A DNA stretch of 64,000 nt from the NCBI GenBank assembly GCA_021014325.1, contig CM037475.1, positions 527,001-591,000 on the forward strand, in the 5' to 3' direction. Positions within the stretch are counted from its first letter, which is position 1. Every line of letters begins with the position of its first letter. This DNA comes from Plazaster borealis (taxonomy: Eukaryota > Echinodermata > Asteroidea > Forcipulatida > Labidiasteridae). Positions 45,136 to 58,445 of this stretch are shown piece after piece. The notes under the pieces are model-generated. The model was not told the DNA's origin, searched no databases, and saw only the letters and a program-made list of their open reading frames with translations. The position numbers and the translations under genes are program-made.

Positions 45136-47496
45136 GACGAACGTGCAGCTTTTGATAAATGCCCTAATATTGACAAGGTCGTTCATCACTCATCAGTGTG
45201 ACGTTATTAATACGTAGTCTTTAGTTTCTATGACGACTCTCTTGGTAAAAGATACAATCGTTCATTTCCTAAACATTTATGGGCAGCAAGACCCCATAGG
45301 TTTTCGACCCCTATTCATATTAACACAAAGATGAACCTGTATGTGTATTTTTTTCTATTTCACTTCTGTGTTCGATTTGCCAGCCTAGAATATCAATGAC
45401 ATGTTTTCTGTTAAACTTGTCTAGCAACTCTGAGCTGCAGTGAACCATTTGATTAGCCCATCAGAGCTCTTTTTCGAAGAGCCTTCAGTCTGATTCTAAT
45501 TTCATTCTGTTCAATGACCTCGTTAATGTCGGGTTATTGTTCACATTTGCTCCTTATATTAAAATAATATATAATCTGAAATAAAGTGGTGTTTCTGTAC
45601 ATATAATCGTGGGCACAGTATATTATTAAAAGTGGAAATCAAGAGAGCAAGTGAATTGCCAATGTTCTAATATGAAAGCTCAACTAGGTCTAGTATACAA
45701 ATTGAGTATAGGCCTGCGATATGGTCATGATAAACATTACAACAAAATTTAATCTCCCACATTTGGAAACAAATTAGCTATAAAGTAGGTTTGTCTCTTT
45801 TAAATTATAACATTAAAACATGTACTAAATCAAGTGATAATTGTTTCTCTAATGTCAGAGCATTTTTTCGACAATAAAACCATTGAATCCCGAGACAAGT
45901 TTAATCCCGTAGCCCGTAAGCCTGATGAACCGATGAAAAAAAACCATAAGAAGTAATTTATTTCCTAGGTTTTTTTTTTAAATTTGGGATGAAGACTCGG
46001 AAGGTTGATGAAATATTAAAAGGGGAAACACGCAGACCGCACAGCATGCGGAGAATACAAAATCATCATACAAGCAACAAGCTATCACGAACCACACGCA
46101 TGGAATGATGTCAAATAGCTATAACAACAAAACCACCTCCGCTACGGGAGAAACAGGCAAGATGTCATCATACCGTCACACTATAATCGCCTCCATCATA
46201 CAACAAAACCGGACTCTAGAGAAGAAACGTTGCCATGGTAATACTTATCAAGCGTGTTGACAGGTTTTGCGCTTGATCGCGACACTGTCTATACACACAG
46301 GTGCTTTCTAAATAACCACTGCCCATTGCTGGAAGACCCTGACAGGCTATTCTATACATAGGATAGCCTCTTGACCTTTGCAATACGGTCTTGACATCTT
46401 GTTTTACACCATTCAAAGCAAGATGATCAAGTCGAGGCTAATAAGCAGGGAATAATCTACACCATTTGGTGAAATATACGTTTACATTTATTACTGTTAT
46501 TGCATGTTGTGAACATGGCGAACATACCAAACACAAAGGTCGATACTAACAAACTCTAGTAGTGGTGATTGAAACATGTACACGTAATAGCTTCACTCAT
46601 CGTTTATTTATGACCTCAAACACAATGACAACGGTTGTATTTTGATGGCCGTCATTTTGGTGTTAACGTCTGATGATACAAAGCAAGGAATAAATGAATC
46701 AAGTAAGGAAATTCACGGAAATTAAACTGTCGATTCTTAAGCTGAAATAAATAAATAAATAAACGTGTACTCTTCTATTTTGGACAGATTGACCTAAAAA
46801 CTAGCAATCATGGAACAATAATCTCCGTCGTGTTTCCTGTATTGCAACAGCAATCATGTATTCGTATTTTTACTGCAAATAAGGCGCCACACTACTTTCC
46901 CTTCCAGCCTCGATTTGGGTTACATTAGTATCAATGGTGCGTCGTAAACGTGGCTAGATCTAATGCCATTAAATACGGCACTATTGTATTTATATGTTGT
47001 GTATTTACTCACGAACATGCCCTTTAATATTCCTAATTACTTATTGACAAACCAGTACAATATTACTTGTCACAGCAGCAGCAGGTACGATAATTAATTA
47101 ATTTTAACCGTATCAATGTAATAAATCAGTCCTAATGAAGAATTTGATGACTCAATCTATTACGAGTGAAGCATTAAATGGAATTATTTAATCAGCATTA
47201 CCTTTTGGAAAAGAGCATTCATCCAAATCCATCTAGTATCATAAATTAAATTATAATCCATTAATTTGGAGTTTGTGTTTTAGTGAAAGAAAGCAGCATG
47301 TACCGTAACGGTTGCGTCGACGTGTGAAGGTTGATATACAATATTACATGCCAATCGTCCTGTGCGTTGCATGGGAAGTAGTCAAGGATTCAAACACGAT
47401 TCCTCTTAATGGAGTATAATGATTTTTATATACAGTGTTGACGGGAACTGAGATAGCAAATAAATATCTTTAAATTCGCGGATTTCAGGGGTGTTT
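45136..47496. other. Long stretch with no confirmed gene
   Basis: AT-rich. At about 45897-45935, CCCGTAGCCCGTAAGCCTGATGAAC is a SINE-body-like word. The minus-strand frame at 46216-46416 has no domain. No exon is supported. Confidence 0.4.
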
Positions 47497-48650
47497 ACTA
47501 TGTTTGGCTGTCCCTAAGACTCTGACTCTGACTATGTTTGGCTGTCACCTATGACTCTGACTCTGACTATGTTTGGCTGTCACCTATGACTCTGACTCTG
47601 ACTATGTTTGGCTGTCACCTATGACTCTGACTCTGACTATGTTTGGCTGTCACCTATGACTCTGACTCTGACTATGTTTGGCTGTCACCTATGACTCTGA
47701 CTCTGACTATGTTTGGCTGTCACCTATGACTCTGACTCTGACTATGTTTGGCTGCCACCTATGACTCTGACTCTGACTATGTTTGGCTGTCACCTATGAC
47801 TCTGACTCTGACTAGGTTTGGCTGTCACCTATGACTCTGACTCTGACTATGTTTGGCTGTCACCTATGACTCTGACTCTGACTATGTTTGGCTGTCACCT
47901 ATGACTCTGACTCTGACTATGTTTGGCTGTCACCTATGACTCTGACTCTGACTATGTTTGGCTGTCACCTATGACTCTGACTCTGACTATGTTTGGCTGT
48001 CACCTATGACTCTGACTCTGACTATGTTTGGCTGTCCCTAAGACTCTGACTCTGACTATGTTTGGCTGTCCCTAAGACTCTGACTCTGACTATGTTTGGC
48101 TGTCACCTCTGACTCTGACTCTGACTATGTTTGGCTGTCACCTATGACTCTGACTCTGGCTATGTTTGGCTGTCACCTATGACTCTGACTCTGACTATGT
48201 TTGGCTTTCACCTATGACTCTGACTCTGACTATGTTTGGCTTTCACCTATGACTCTGACTCTGACTATGTTTGGCTGTACCTACAACTCTGACCCTTACT
48301 ATGTTTGGCTGTCACCTATGACTCTGACTCTGACTATGTTTGGCTGTCACCTATGACTCTGACTCTGACTATGTTTGGCTGTCACCTATGACTCTGACTC
48401 TGACTATGTTTGGCTGTCACCTATGACTCTGACTCTGACTATGTTTGGCTGTCACCTATGACTCTGACTCTGACTATGTTTGGCTGTCACCTATGACTCT
48501 GACTCTGGCTATGTTTGGCTGTCACCTATGACTCTGACTCTGACTATGTTTGGCTGTCACCTATGACTCTGACTCTGACTATGTTTGGCTGGGATCAGCC
48601 ATGACTGTGACTCTGACTATGTTTGGCTGTCATTAGTCTGACTCTGGCAT
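47497..48650. repeat. 35-bp minisatellite, about 33 copies
   Basis: The unit is ACTATGTTTGGCTGTCACCT followed by ATGACTCTGACTCTG. Most copies are identical; a few have CCCTAAGAC (34 bp) or TTTCACC. The last copies degrade (GGGATCAGCCATGACTGTG). The high identity suggests recent expansion. Confidence 0.96.
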
Positions 48651-49254
48651 AGCTAAGTTGATTTGAATCATGGTAGTGTTATTGAGCCTGTTATAATTAT
48701 TTCCACAATCAAACATCTGCCTCAACCAGCATGACAAAGTCTCCAGAGATAAAGTCAAGAGATACTTTAGCGGAACGTCATACATGAAACAACGAGTACT
48801 GGAATTCTTTTAATAATGTTGATTTAAACTGGATTTAAACTGGTTATAAAGAATGAAAATAGTAAAGCCAGCAAAAAAAAGGCAAAGCGAAATATTTAGT
48901 ACTTGTTTGCTCGTTTTTTCATGTTTTTTGTGGTGTGTTTTTTTTATATTCATTTATTTAGTCAGTTATTTTATTTTATTTATTTTTGTTTATTTATATT
49001 TAGTTATCTGTATTTATATTAATTTTTATTTTTGTTTGTATTAATTTTGGATGGAGGTGATGGGGTGGGGGCTTACATAGCAAGGGTGTTTGGGACGGTT
49101 ACCGTCCTAACCCTATATAGTTAGAGTTGTTCCCGTAAACTTGAGGCAAAATTGTCTTGATTAAATAGTTGCGGTTAAAACAGGACATGCCTTTGTGGTT
49201 TGAAAACTCGGACATGAACAAATTCTATAAATATATTTAAAACAAAATTAATCA
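48651..49254. other. No gene seen
   Basis: A T-rich tract with TTTATTTA words lies at about 48930-49050. A plus-strand open frame across it is compositional. Confidence 0.5.
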
Positions 49255-49435
49255 TAGAGCTGCTTAAGCAGCAAACATTGCTTTAGAATTGTCTGCTAAG
49301 CAACCATAAGCAGGATACCAGTCTCAGATTGTACATTGGACATTGTATTTTGGCTGGTAACCATATAAGCATTGTTTTGCTGCACTTAGCTACTTTTTGT
49401 GCTTAATCAGCTCCATGAAATTGTGCCCAGCTGCT
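49255..49435. repeat. MITE-like repeat with GAGCTGCTTAAGCAG end, copy 1
   Basis: AGAGCTGCTTAAGCAGCAAA at the left is inverted at the right as GTGCTTAATCAGCTCCATGA, followed by AATTGTGCCC. TTGTCTGCTAAGCAACCATA lies inside. It resembles 61275-61478. Confidence 0.6.
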
Positions 49436-51119
49436 TAAAGAAATACCATGGAAACGTGACGTCATAGTGATGGTACTTCCTTTTCGTACAATTGATCAGA
49501 TCTTCTCTTGCGGTATTCTACATCGTTTACTCATTTCTAATCAGTTACAGAAGTCATATACATTGTTACCATGCAATCAACATCTTCATCATGTCCCCAG
49601 ACTGCACTATATCCTAACAACTAACTATCAGTATCGAAAAGGGACCAGACTAGTCGCGTTCCAGCCTCATTTCGGTTGTCACTGATTTAATTTGCACTAA
49701 AGCTAGCATGTGTTGTAGACAATAAGCAGAAATAATGTATAAAAATGGTTGTAGAATACTTAATCTGGCTGCAAGTGTTTCTGCCATTTCTATTTCTATT
49801 AGATGAATGAAGGCAGATTAAGAAACACAGAGTGGCAAATTAAGAAGGTGTTATCTTAATTCAATTCGGAACCCTATGGCAATCATCGGAACACCCCACG
49901 TAAAACAGATTGATATAATTCAGCCATCTATCAATCAATAACAAGCACAACTATACTTTATCTATTGTACATTTAGGATTATTGTTTTAATTAATGTTTT
50001 GGTAATCAGTCTTTTTAAATCTTACTCATTAACTTGACACAGAAGGAACCCACCCCGTGGTAATATTAGTGCATCTTGGGGGGGGGGGAAACTCCTATTT
50101 GAAATGTTACTAACTATTCATTCCATTAAAATGTTCCCGTAAGTAAAACAAAGCTTAACTAACCCGACTTTTCGATTTGCCATTGACACTTCACATATTT
50201 TAGAGCGAGTACGCATAAAAGACATTGTTTTTCTAACACAATGTATGTTTTTTTCCAAAGCTGTGAAGATAGAGGTTTGAGATAACATTGGTTTGCAATA
50301 AATTCATCATCAAAATAACTGTTGAGATATTATCAAAGTTCTATGGGTGTTTATGTTAAAACAAAATTAATAAAATAAGGATTTGTGTTTTGTCAGTGTC
50401 TTTGTGCAAGTATATTTTGTGCCTTTAAGTTGGCGAGTAAATCAACCTAAAGACTTAGTTTGACAGACATTATTCTCAAGCAAGACTTAATTGTTTTTTA
50501 TGAAAAAATGACAAGACACCTTTCCAATTAAAACAATTCGTTTTCCGATCATAACCGAACACTACAGCACAGAAAACATAAGCCTCTACAACACCTGTCG
50601 TTGATATTGTTTCGCAACTTCTAAAATCCTCCGTTTCACTTGGGGATATGGGGAAGGGGGGGTGGAAGCAGCCTTTATCTCTGAAAACAACCGGCCTTTA
50701 TCCAAAATGTAAATGTCAAACGTCCGTGTATTCCCGCGCTTTTGATATCACACGTCGTATTAACGGAATGAGTCGAAGAAACAAACAACATGGTGCAAGG
50801 GTTGGGTTTAATCTAGGGTCAGGTAAGCTACTGTTTGTAATCCTGCAGACCTTTTCTGTTTCTTTATTATGTGTGATAGAATCATCATCTTAGTGATCTT
50901 ATTGATAGCTTTATGCAGGATTGCAGCGTGGGTTTTAATTGAATGAAGCGCTATGATGAGCACGAAGGTACTCGGGCCGAGGAGATTTTAACCGATGGGG
51001 TGAACCAGCTGCTTGCTTTGCAATGAAGCACGTTCAGAAATATAGCGGAACAATCGTTACTTCTATGATTCTTACATCAACTATACCAGGAAACGATTTA
51101 GAGTAGAAGACAGTTGGCA
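49436..51119. other. Long stretch with no confirmed gene
   Basis: A poly-G run lies at about 50079-50088. Plus-strand frames at 49467-49685 and 50648-50893 have no domain. No exon is recognised. Confidence 0.4.
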
Positions 51120-54100
51120 GGAAAGTAAGGAGATGGGGTAGAGAATGGGGAATGGAAGAGAAATAATTGAGGGAAGTGACAGGACGGGAGCATTGAGACA
51201 AAGGATGGGGGATGGAAGAGAAAGAATTGAGGGAAGTAAGAGGAGGGGAGCATTGAGACAGAGGATGGGGGATGGAAGAGAAAGAATTGAGGGAAGCGAC
51301 AGGAGGGGTGCATTGAGACAGAGGATGGGGGATGGAAGAGAAAGAATTGAGGAAAGCGACAGGAGGGGAGCACAGGAGAGGAGCATTGAGACAGAGGATG
51401 GGGGATGGAAGAGAAAGAATTGAGGGAAGTAAGAGGAGGGGAGCATTGAGACAGAGGATGGGGGATGGAAGAAAACAATGAGAGAAGTAGGAGGAGGGGT
51501 GCATTGAGACAGAGGATGGAGATGGAAGAAAACAATGAGAGAAGTAGGAGGAGGGGAGCATTGAGACAGAGGATGGGGGATGGAAGAAAACAATGAGAGA
51601 AGTAAGAGGAAGGGAGCATTGAGACAGAGGATGGGGGACGGAAGAAAACAATGAGAGAAGTAAGAGGATGGGAGCATTGAGACAGAGGATGGGGGATGGA
51701 AGAAAACAATGAGAGAAGTAAGAGGAAGGGAGCATTGAGACAGAGGATGGGGGATGGAAGAGAAAGAATTGAGGGAAGTAAGAGGAGGGGAGCATTGAGA
51801 CAGAGGATGGGGGTGGAAGAGAAAAATGGGGGAAGATAAGAGGAGGGGAGCATTGAGACAGAGGATGGGGGATGGATGAGAAAAATGGGGGAAGTAAGAG
51901 GAGGGGTGCATTGAGACAGAGGATGGGGGATGGAAGAGAAAAAATGGGGGAAGTAAGAGGAGGGGTGCATTGAGACAGAGGATGGGGATGGAAGAAAAAG
52001 AATTGAGGGAAGTAAGAAGAGGGGAGCATTGAGACAGAGGATGGGGGATGGAAGAGAAAAAATGGGGGAAGTAAGAGGAGGGGAGCATTGAGACAGAGGA
52101 TGGGGGATGGAAGAGAAAGAATTGAGGGAAGCGACAGGAGGGGAGCACAGGAGGGGAGCATTGAGACAGAGGATGGGGATGGAAGAGAAAGAATTGAGGG
52201 AAGCGACAGGAGGGGTGCATTGAGACAGAGGATGGGGGATGGAAGAGAAAGAATTGAGGGAAGTAAGAGGATGGGAGCATTGAGACAGAGGATGGGTGAT
52301 GGAAGAAAACAATGAGAGAAGTAAGAGGAGGGGTGCATTGAGACAGAGGATGGGGGATGGAAGAAAACAATGAGAGAAGTAAGAGGAGGGTGCATTGAGA
52401 CAGAAAATGGGGGATGGAAGAGAAAGAATTGAGGGAAGTAAGAGGAGGGGAGCATTGAGACAGAGGATGGGGATAGAAGAGAAAGAATTAAGGAAAATAA
52501 AAGGATGGGAGCATTGAGACAGAGGATGGGGATGGAAGAAAACAATGAGAGAAGTAAGAGGAGGGGTGCATTGAGACAGAGGATTGGGGATGGAAGAGAA
52601 AAATGGGGGAAGTAAGAGGAGGGGAGCATTGAGACAGAGGATGGGGGATGGAAGAAAACAATGAGAGAAGTAAGAGGAGGGGAGCATTGAGACAGAGGAT
52701 GGGGGACGGAAGAAAACAATGAGAGAAGTAAGAGGAGGGGAGCAATGAGACAGAAGATGGGGGATGGAAGAGAAAAAATGAGGGAAGTAAGAGGAGGGGA
52801 GCATTGAGACAGAAGATGGGGGATGGAAGAAAACAATGAGCGAAAAAAGAGGAGGGGAGCATTGAGACAGAGGATGGGGGATGGAAGAAAAGAATTGAGG
52901 GAAGTAAGAGGAGGGGAGCATTGAGACAGAAGATGGGGGATGGAAGAAAACACTGAGAAAAGTAAGAGGAGGGGAGCATTGAGACAAAGGATGGGGGATG
53001 GAAGAGAAAGAATTGTGGGAAGTAAGAGGAGGGGAGCATTGAGACAGAGGATGGGGGATGGAAGAAAACAATGAGAGAAGTAAGAGGAGGGGTGCATTGA
53101 GACAGAGGATGGGGGATGGAAGAAAACAATGAGAGAAGTAAGAGGAGGGGAGCATTGAGACAGAGGATGGGGGATGGAAGAGAAAGAATTGAGGGAAGTA
53201 AGAGGAGGGGAGCATTGAGACAGAGGATGGGGGATGGAAGAAAACAATGAGAGAAGTAAGAGGAGGGGTGCATTGAGACAGAGGATGGGGGATGGAAGAA
53301 AACAATGAGAGAAGTAAGAGGAGGAAAGCATTGAGACAGAGGATGGGGGATGGAAGAGAAAAATGGGAGAAGTAAGAGGAGGGGAGCATTGAGACAGAGG
53401 ATGGGGGATGGAAGAAAACAATGAGAGAAGTAAGAGGAGGGGTGCATTGAGACAGAGGATGGGGGATGGAAGAGAAAGAATTGAGGGAAGTAAGAGGAGG
53501 GGTGCATTGAGACAGAGGATGGGGGATGGAAGAAAACAATGAGAGAAGTAAGAGGAGGGGTGCATTGAGACAGAGGATGGGGGATGGAAGAAAACAATGA
53601 GAGAAGTAAGAGGAGGGAAGCATTGAGACAGAGGATGGGGGATGGAAGAGAAAGAATTGTGGGAAGTAAGAGGAGGGGTGCATTGAGACAGAGGATGGGG
53701 GATGGAAGAAAACAATGAGAGAAAAAAGAGGAGGGGTGCATTGAGACAGAAGATGGGGGATGGAAGAGAAAGAATTGAGGGAAGTAAGAGGAGGGGTGCA
53801 TTGAGACAGAGGATGGGGATGGAAGAAAACAATGAGAGAAGTAAGAGGAGGGTTAATTGAGACAGAGGATGGGGGATGGAAGAAAACAATGAGAGAAGTA
53901 AGAGGAGGGAAGCATTGAGACAGAGGATGGGGGATGGAAGAGAAAAATGGGGGAAGTAAGAGGAGGGGAGCATTGAGACAGAAGATAGGGTATGGAAGAA
54001 AACAATGAGAGAAAAAAAGAGGAGGGGTGCATTGAGACAGAGGATGGGGATGGAAGAGAAAGAGTTGAGGGAAGTAAGAGGAGGGGTGCATTGAGACAGA

Positions 54101-54215
54101 GGATGGGGATGGAAGAAAACAATGAGAGAAGTAAGATGAAGGGAGCATTGAGACAGAAGATGGGGGATGGAAGAGAAAGAATTGAGGGAAGTAAGAGGAG
54201 GGGAGCAGGAATATA
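51120..54215. repeat. Purine-rich 58/60-bp minisatellite, about 52 copies
   Basis: Two unit types share GAGCATTGAGACAGAGGATG, then GGGGATGGAAGA. Type A continues GAAAGAATTGAGGGAAGTAA (60 bp) and type B AAACAATGAGAGAAGTAA (58 bp), both closing with GAGGAGGG. Types alternate irregularly and some copies have small deletions. The plus strand is about 85% purine. The complementary strand lacks stops in any frame, giving open frames of about 1,055, 979, 437 and 429 codons (SSYFPQFFLFHPPSSVSM repeats). The 58/60 mixture shifts frame between copies, so I do not regard these as genes. Confidence 0.95.
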
Positions 54216-54320
54216 AAGAGATATTTTAGGACTGTAACTATAGGTGTACTCCGATCAACAAACAAAACGAGTGTTAGAACTCAACTGGAAGTACAGGTCA
54301 ATTTAAAGTCACTGTGTTGT

Positions 54321-54515
54321 ACTCTAAAAGCTTCCAGGTCAGAAATAACCCCGATCTTGGACCCATGAGGCCCGACCCATTTCTGGGTCAAAATTACCGA
54401 TCAGAAAAAAGTCAACATGACGCAGTATCTGAGTCAAAATCTCTTTTTGTATAACCATTTTCTTGGTCAGGCCCCCTGCGACCCCGGTTAATTCTGACCG
54501 GGGTGTTTTTAGAGT
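54321..54515. repeat. MITE with ACTCTAAAA ends, copy 3
   Basis: Starts ACTCTAAAAGCTTCCAGGTC and ends TGACCGGGGTGTTTTTAGAG. GGGTC-rich interior as in 34943-35165. Near the end of the large minisatellite. Confidence 0.82.
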
Positions 54516-56084
54516 GTGGTCACAACGTAAGCCTGGTAATATCTCAATCAATAAAAAATCATCCACGAGAAGTATTTTGGAGTGTGTGGCAATCACGTGA
54601 AATTATAGTTCGTGAAAAAGCATTTCGGAACAACCTTCCGAAAACAGTAAAAAATACCCACTTTGACTTTTATGTCAAAAACCATCAACATAAAAATATG
54701 TTAATAATTAACAAGGAGAAAGTAGTATGGAAACAGTTTCAAGGGACGTTGACACCAGCGATGCTGATCAACAGTGTTTACTGGGCAACTACGGTCATTT
54801 ATTCACTTGACCATACGATATGTCCAGTCTTTCGTAACACAAGACTGACCCCTTCCGTATCGGTGACCATGCGTCGCCGTCATTAGCCAGTATACATTCA
54901 TTTATCACCGCTTTAGGAATACAATCAGAATTTCATGCAATGTTTTCTGGAAAATATGAATAAAAAATAGCGACAGTGTGCGGTTGTATCTCAATCCCTA
55001 GGTTGATCAGCATCATGATCAAAACTGACAGGGGAAACAACGGATGGCACATTATTGGTTTTGGAAAATTCAACATATAGAAAATAACAAGCTCTCATGT
55101 TTCCGCTGTAACATTTTCAACAAAGTTATCTTGCCTCTCAAATTAGACAAGATTTATTGAACATTTTCTCTTCAGTCACATCATTTGAGATTGTTATTTG
55201 TTTGAAGATTGATGGGAACAAGTCATACTTTCTATCAAGAAAACGTTCAGATTAATTTTCCCCAAACATTCTAGGATTATAACAAACAAACCCTAAAAAA
55301 TCACATCCTGTTTCTTCCATCTTTACGAAGTCTACTGTATAACAGCAAAAATTGAAATTGTTTGTCCCTGTCTTTACGCAATCTGCTGTCAAAAACACCA
55401 GCAAAAATTGTTTTGAATTAAGTTGAAAATAGGTCAAATTAACTATGAATAGGAGAGAGCAATATGACAGAGCCACAATATAGCTGTCTCATTCAAATCT
55501 ATCAGTGAGGCAAAGTACGTTTTCACTCAATAATCAATAAAACTCTGCCGCTCTGTAAAATATTAATCATTAATGAATTGTGAATTACAAGATAGAAGCG
55601 GAAATATGTGAGTTTAGATTCAAATATTAATTATGTAAAGATACGAGAACGGAAGTTGCGTTCATTTGGGATTGATGTTTATCTAGAGTGAGGAATATAC
55701 AGCGGTGTTTGGATGCTTGTATGCATACAGCTATAAGTAACAACACAAAAATGAAACACCAATCCGTGAAATTAACGGTCTATTCTTGGTTTCTAAAGGT
55801 GAATAATTTTGAAAGGTTCCCCTCTTCATGTTACCCGCATAGTTACAATGCCAAAACACAGTTGGTCTTTACCGCTGAAAACTTGCACTGATGCACAAAA
55901 ACCACCACAGAAAAAGAAAACTCACAAACCTTGAAATACGAAGTCATCGTTAGAGTAGATTCTGATGTTTTAGGACAAGACCAGCTTTAATGGAAGACCT
56001 CTTTTAAAATCTAGCCCAGATTACCACCAGATTATGACGAGATAGTAACGGTAAATAAATGTACCAAGCTGTAAAGTGTGGTTG
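54516..56084. other. Long stretch with no confirmed gene
   Basis: The plus-strand frame 54503-54886 starts inside the MITE and shows no known domain. The minus-strand frame 55252-55476 has internal word repeats (GTAAAGACAGG/GTAAAGATGG) and no domain. AT-rich otherwise. Confidence 0.4.
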
Positions 56085-56435
56085 CTAGCTGTAACTCCGG
56101 AATACGTAGCAGGCCGTAACGTCACATATGGATGCAGGCTGTAACACCGGAATACGTAACAGGCCGTAACGTCACAGCTGGATGCAGGCTGTAACTCCGG
56201 AAAACGTAGCAGGCTGTAACGTCACAGATGGATGCAGGCTGTAACACCGGAAAACGTAACAGGCCGTAACGTCACAGCTGGATGCAGGCTGTAACATACG
56301 TAGCAGGCCGTAACGTCACAGCTGGATGCAGGTTGTAACACCGGAATACGTAACAGGCTGTAACGTCACATATGGATGTAGGCCGAACACCGGAATACGT
56401 AGCAGGCTGTAACGTCACAGATAGAGTATGTAACA
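56085..56435. repeat. 50-bp minisatellite, about 7 copies
   Basis: The unit is TGTAACTCCGGAATACGTAG, CAGGCCGTAACGTCACAGCT, GGATGCAGGC. Nearly every copy contains TAACGTCA, a CRE-like word, next to CAGCTG or CATATG, E-box words. GTAAC words continue, less ordered, to about 56590. Confidence 0.92.
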
Positions 56436-57650
56436 AGTTACGAGATGGAGGTGGTATGTAACCTTAACACGTGGTAACACACTGTAACACCCAACGATGT
56501 AGCAAATAAGTCACGCCAAAATGTAAAGTAAGTTGCTGCGTTACAATTATATTTATTAATTCGCAACGCGGAAAAGTAACAAGCCCGTTACACCAGAAAA
56601 TAAAGCAAATCTTGACAACCATTAGAAAGAGCAAGATGAAATGTCGTACGCCGTGCTGTCGTCTTGCTGATGTTACTTCTTAATCCATCCATCTTTATCA
56701 CTGAAGTCGCAAGGCTCAGCATCTTGTCATGTTAACTCCGGATGTTCCTTACACCACTGAAGATAAATCCCGGATTATGATAAGAGTTAAGAGATTGCCC
56801 TGGGTTGAAACATTGGACCGCTACCACGACGATGAAACATTGCATAAGTTCCGTTCATCAAGGGGATTTTTTGTTTGGAGGATTGCGTCTCTAAGCACAG
56901 ATAGCTGCCCTTGGTTGCTCAGGCCCTTCCTGTGCCCTACTACCCACAGTCTCTACAACACTGCTTGACCGGTAAACAAGCTATCCACCTTGGTGAAACC
57001 CGCTAGCGAAGTATCTACATAAACATGTGCAAAGAGAAGGCTTTACAGCTTTCTGCCTACACTCTAGGTTATCCCAGGGGGATTAAACCGGTTGCTTATG
57101 TAGTTACTCTGTGGTGTTTTAATACCGCCAGAACTGTGCCCTCTTTGGCAGCACGAGGTGCCTGGTGTTAACCCGCACCTACCATATGCTGCGAAGCACG
57201 GCGCTTACCAAACACACAGAGAGAAACAGACAGTAAACATGTGAATGAAGCTGGAGTGTTGGCAGCGCTAGACCGCGGTCCGTGGCTACAACCTAGCGTG
57301 CAGTATTACCCACTCGCTGAGATTCTGCATTGCCCAAGGCTTTCATTACAGTCGTCACATAATGCAGAATATTCGCCTGGCCAACTGACGCAGAATCGTT
57401 CTGCACTCAATGCGTGAAATGTCGCGGGGCGCCACCAAGCGTGATGATGCCAGTCAACATTTGTACCGTATTTTAAGCATAGTCGGTCTTTGAAGTAACA
57501 CCCTATACGTTTCAACATAGATGGTCCTTTCTCTATGTTTCTCTATGGTTTCAAAGCATTCCACGAGACATCAAACAGTGTGAACACTAGTAACTTAATG
57601 GACACAACATTCCAATAATGTTTTCAAAAATACAAAATGTACAAACTATA
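56436..57650. other. No confirmed gene
   Basis: A plus-strand frame of 79 codons at 56729-56968 includes VKRLPWVETLDRYHDDETLH and KFRSSRGFF. This weakly resembles the start of Harbinger-type transposases but has no catalytic part. The minus-strand frame 57306-57518 shows no domain. Confidence 0.35.
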
Positions 57651-58355
57651 TAGACTGTGCAAGTCTCGCGCGTATCGGAACGAGAAAAAACGTCAAACGA
57701 AGAACATTTTTTTCTCTGAAATCAAATCTTTGTTTTAAATTAAATTCAATGATAAAATCTGAACAACAAAAATACTCATTACATATTATAAAATCAGTTT
57801 TCGTTTTTATAATAAATAAAAAATTAATGTGTTAATTATTATTGAAGCAAAATTAAAACTCTGGGACAAGGATGCTTATTTGGTCTTAACTTTTCAGAAA
57901 CCACTTTCGCGGATTCGCGATGGTCACGCGGGCGTAAAATTAACGCTTGACGCAGTTTATAGAGGATAATGACGCATCAACAACCATAGACTGCTACGAA
58001 AAGGTTTTACGTTGCAATTACAGCATCTGGCGATTAGTATAGCGCATCCAAAACAAGCGTTTACATACGTTTTGTGATCGGAGGTGAGCACAAAATTCTT
58101 GATTTTTTGCAGCAACCGGAAGCTGAGGTCAAGTTTAATTCTCGGGTTTTCTTCGTTGTATTGTTGAATTGATTTTACTTTCCTATTTGTTATCACTAAG
58201 TATAACATTACCAACAACATATATATTTTTCATGGTCATAAACCACGCTAAACTAAAATAATTGACAAAACAAAATTTTGCCCACGTAAATCTCCATATG
58301 GTTGAGACCATAATGGTCCCGGAAGTTCAAATATGCGCGAGACTTGCACAGTCTA
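57651..58355. mobile_element. TA-flanked inverted-repeat element, 705 bp
   Basis: Terminal repeats TAGACTGTGCAAGTCTCGCG at the left and CGCGAGACTTGCACAGTCTA at the right, continuing to about 24 bp with one difference. TA at both borders fits Tc1/mariner-type target choice. An 87-codon minus-strand frame inside (58220-57957) begins MLLVMLYLVITNRKVKSIQQ, ends before the left repeat, and has no DDE motif; whether it is coding is unknown. I saw no second copy. Confidence 0.7.
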
Positions 58356-58379
58356 TTGACAGGAATAAAACACGTAAGT

Positions 58380-58445
58380 CAACGGGGCGGGATAAAAAAG
58401 GTAGCCCAATTTGATTCAGTTGTGTCATCACAATATAAAAGCCCA
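58380..58445 (+). promoter_or_regulatory. Possible GC box plus TATA box
   Basis: ACGGGGCGGGATAAAA at about 58382 is followed about 45 bp later by CAATATAAAAGCCC. They lie just outside the 57651-58355 element. No downstream gene was found, so this may be coincidence. Confidence 0.2.

Noticed and set aside
47497..48650. CRISPR-like array
   Set aside because: Units are contiguous 35-bp repeats without unique spacers, in a eukaryotic genome; it is a minisatellite.
51034..54265. Minus-strand open frames of about 1,055, 979, 437 and 429 codons
   Set aside because: They are translations of a pyrimidine-rich tandem repeat open in all frames; unit lengths of 58 and 60 bp shift the frame between copies, and no non-repeat domain is attached.
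54503..54886. 127-codon plus-strand open frame
   Set aside because: It starts inside the right end of a MITE and shows no recognisable family.
56729..56968. 79-codon plus-strand frame resembling the start of a Harbinger transposase
   Set aside because: The similarity is limited to a short D..D..L..FR.SR pattern; no DDE residues or element ends were found.
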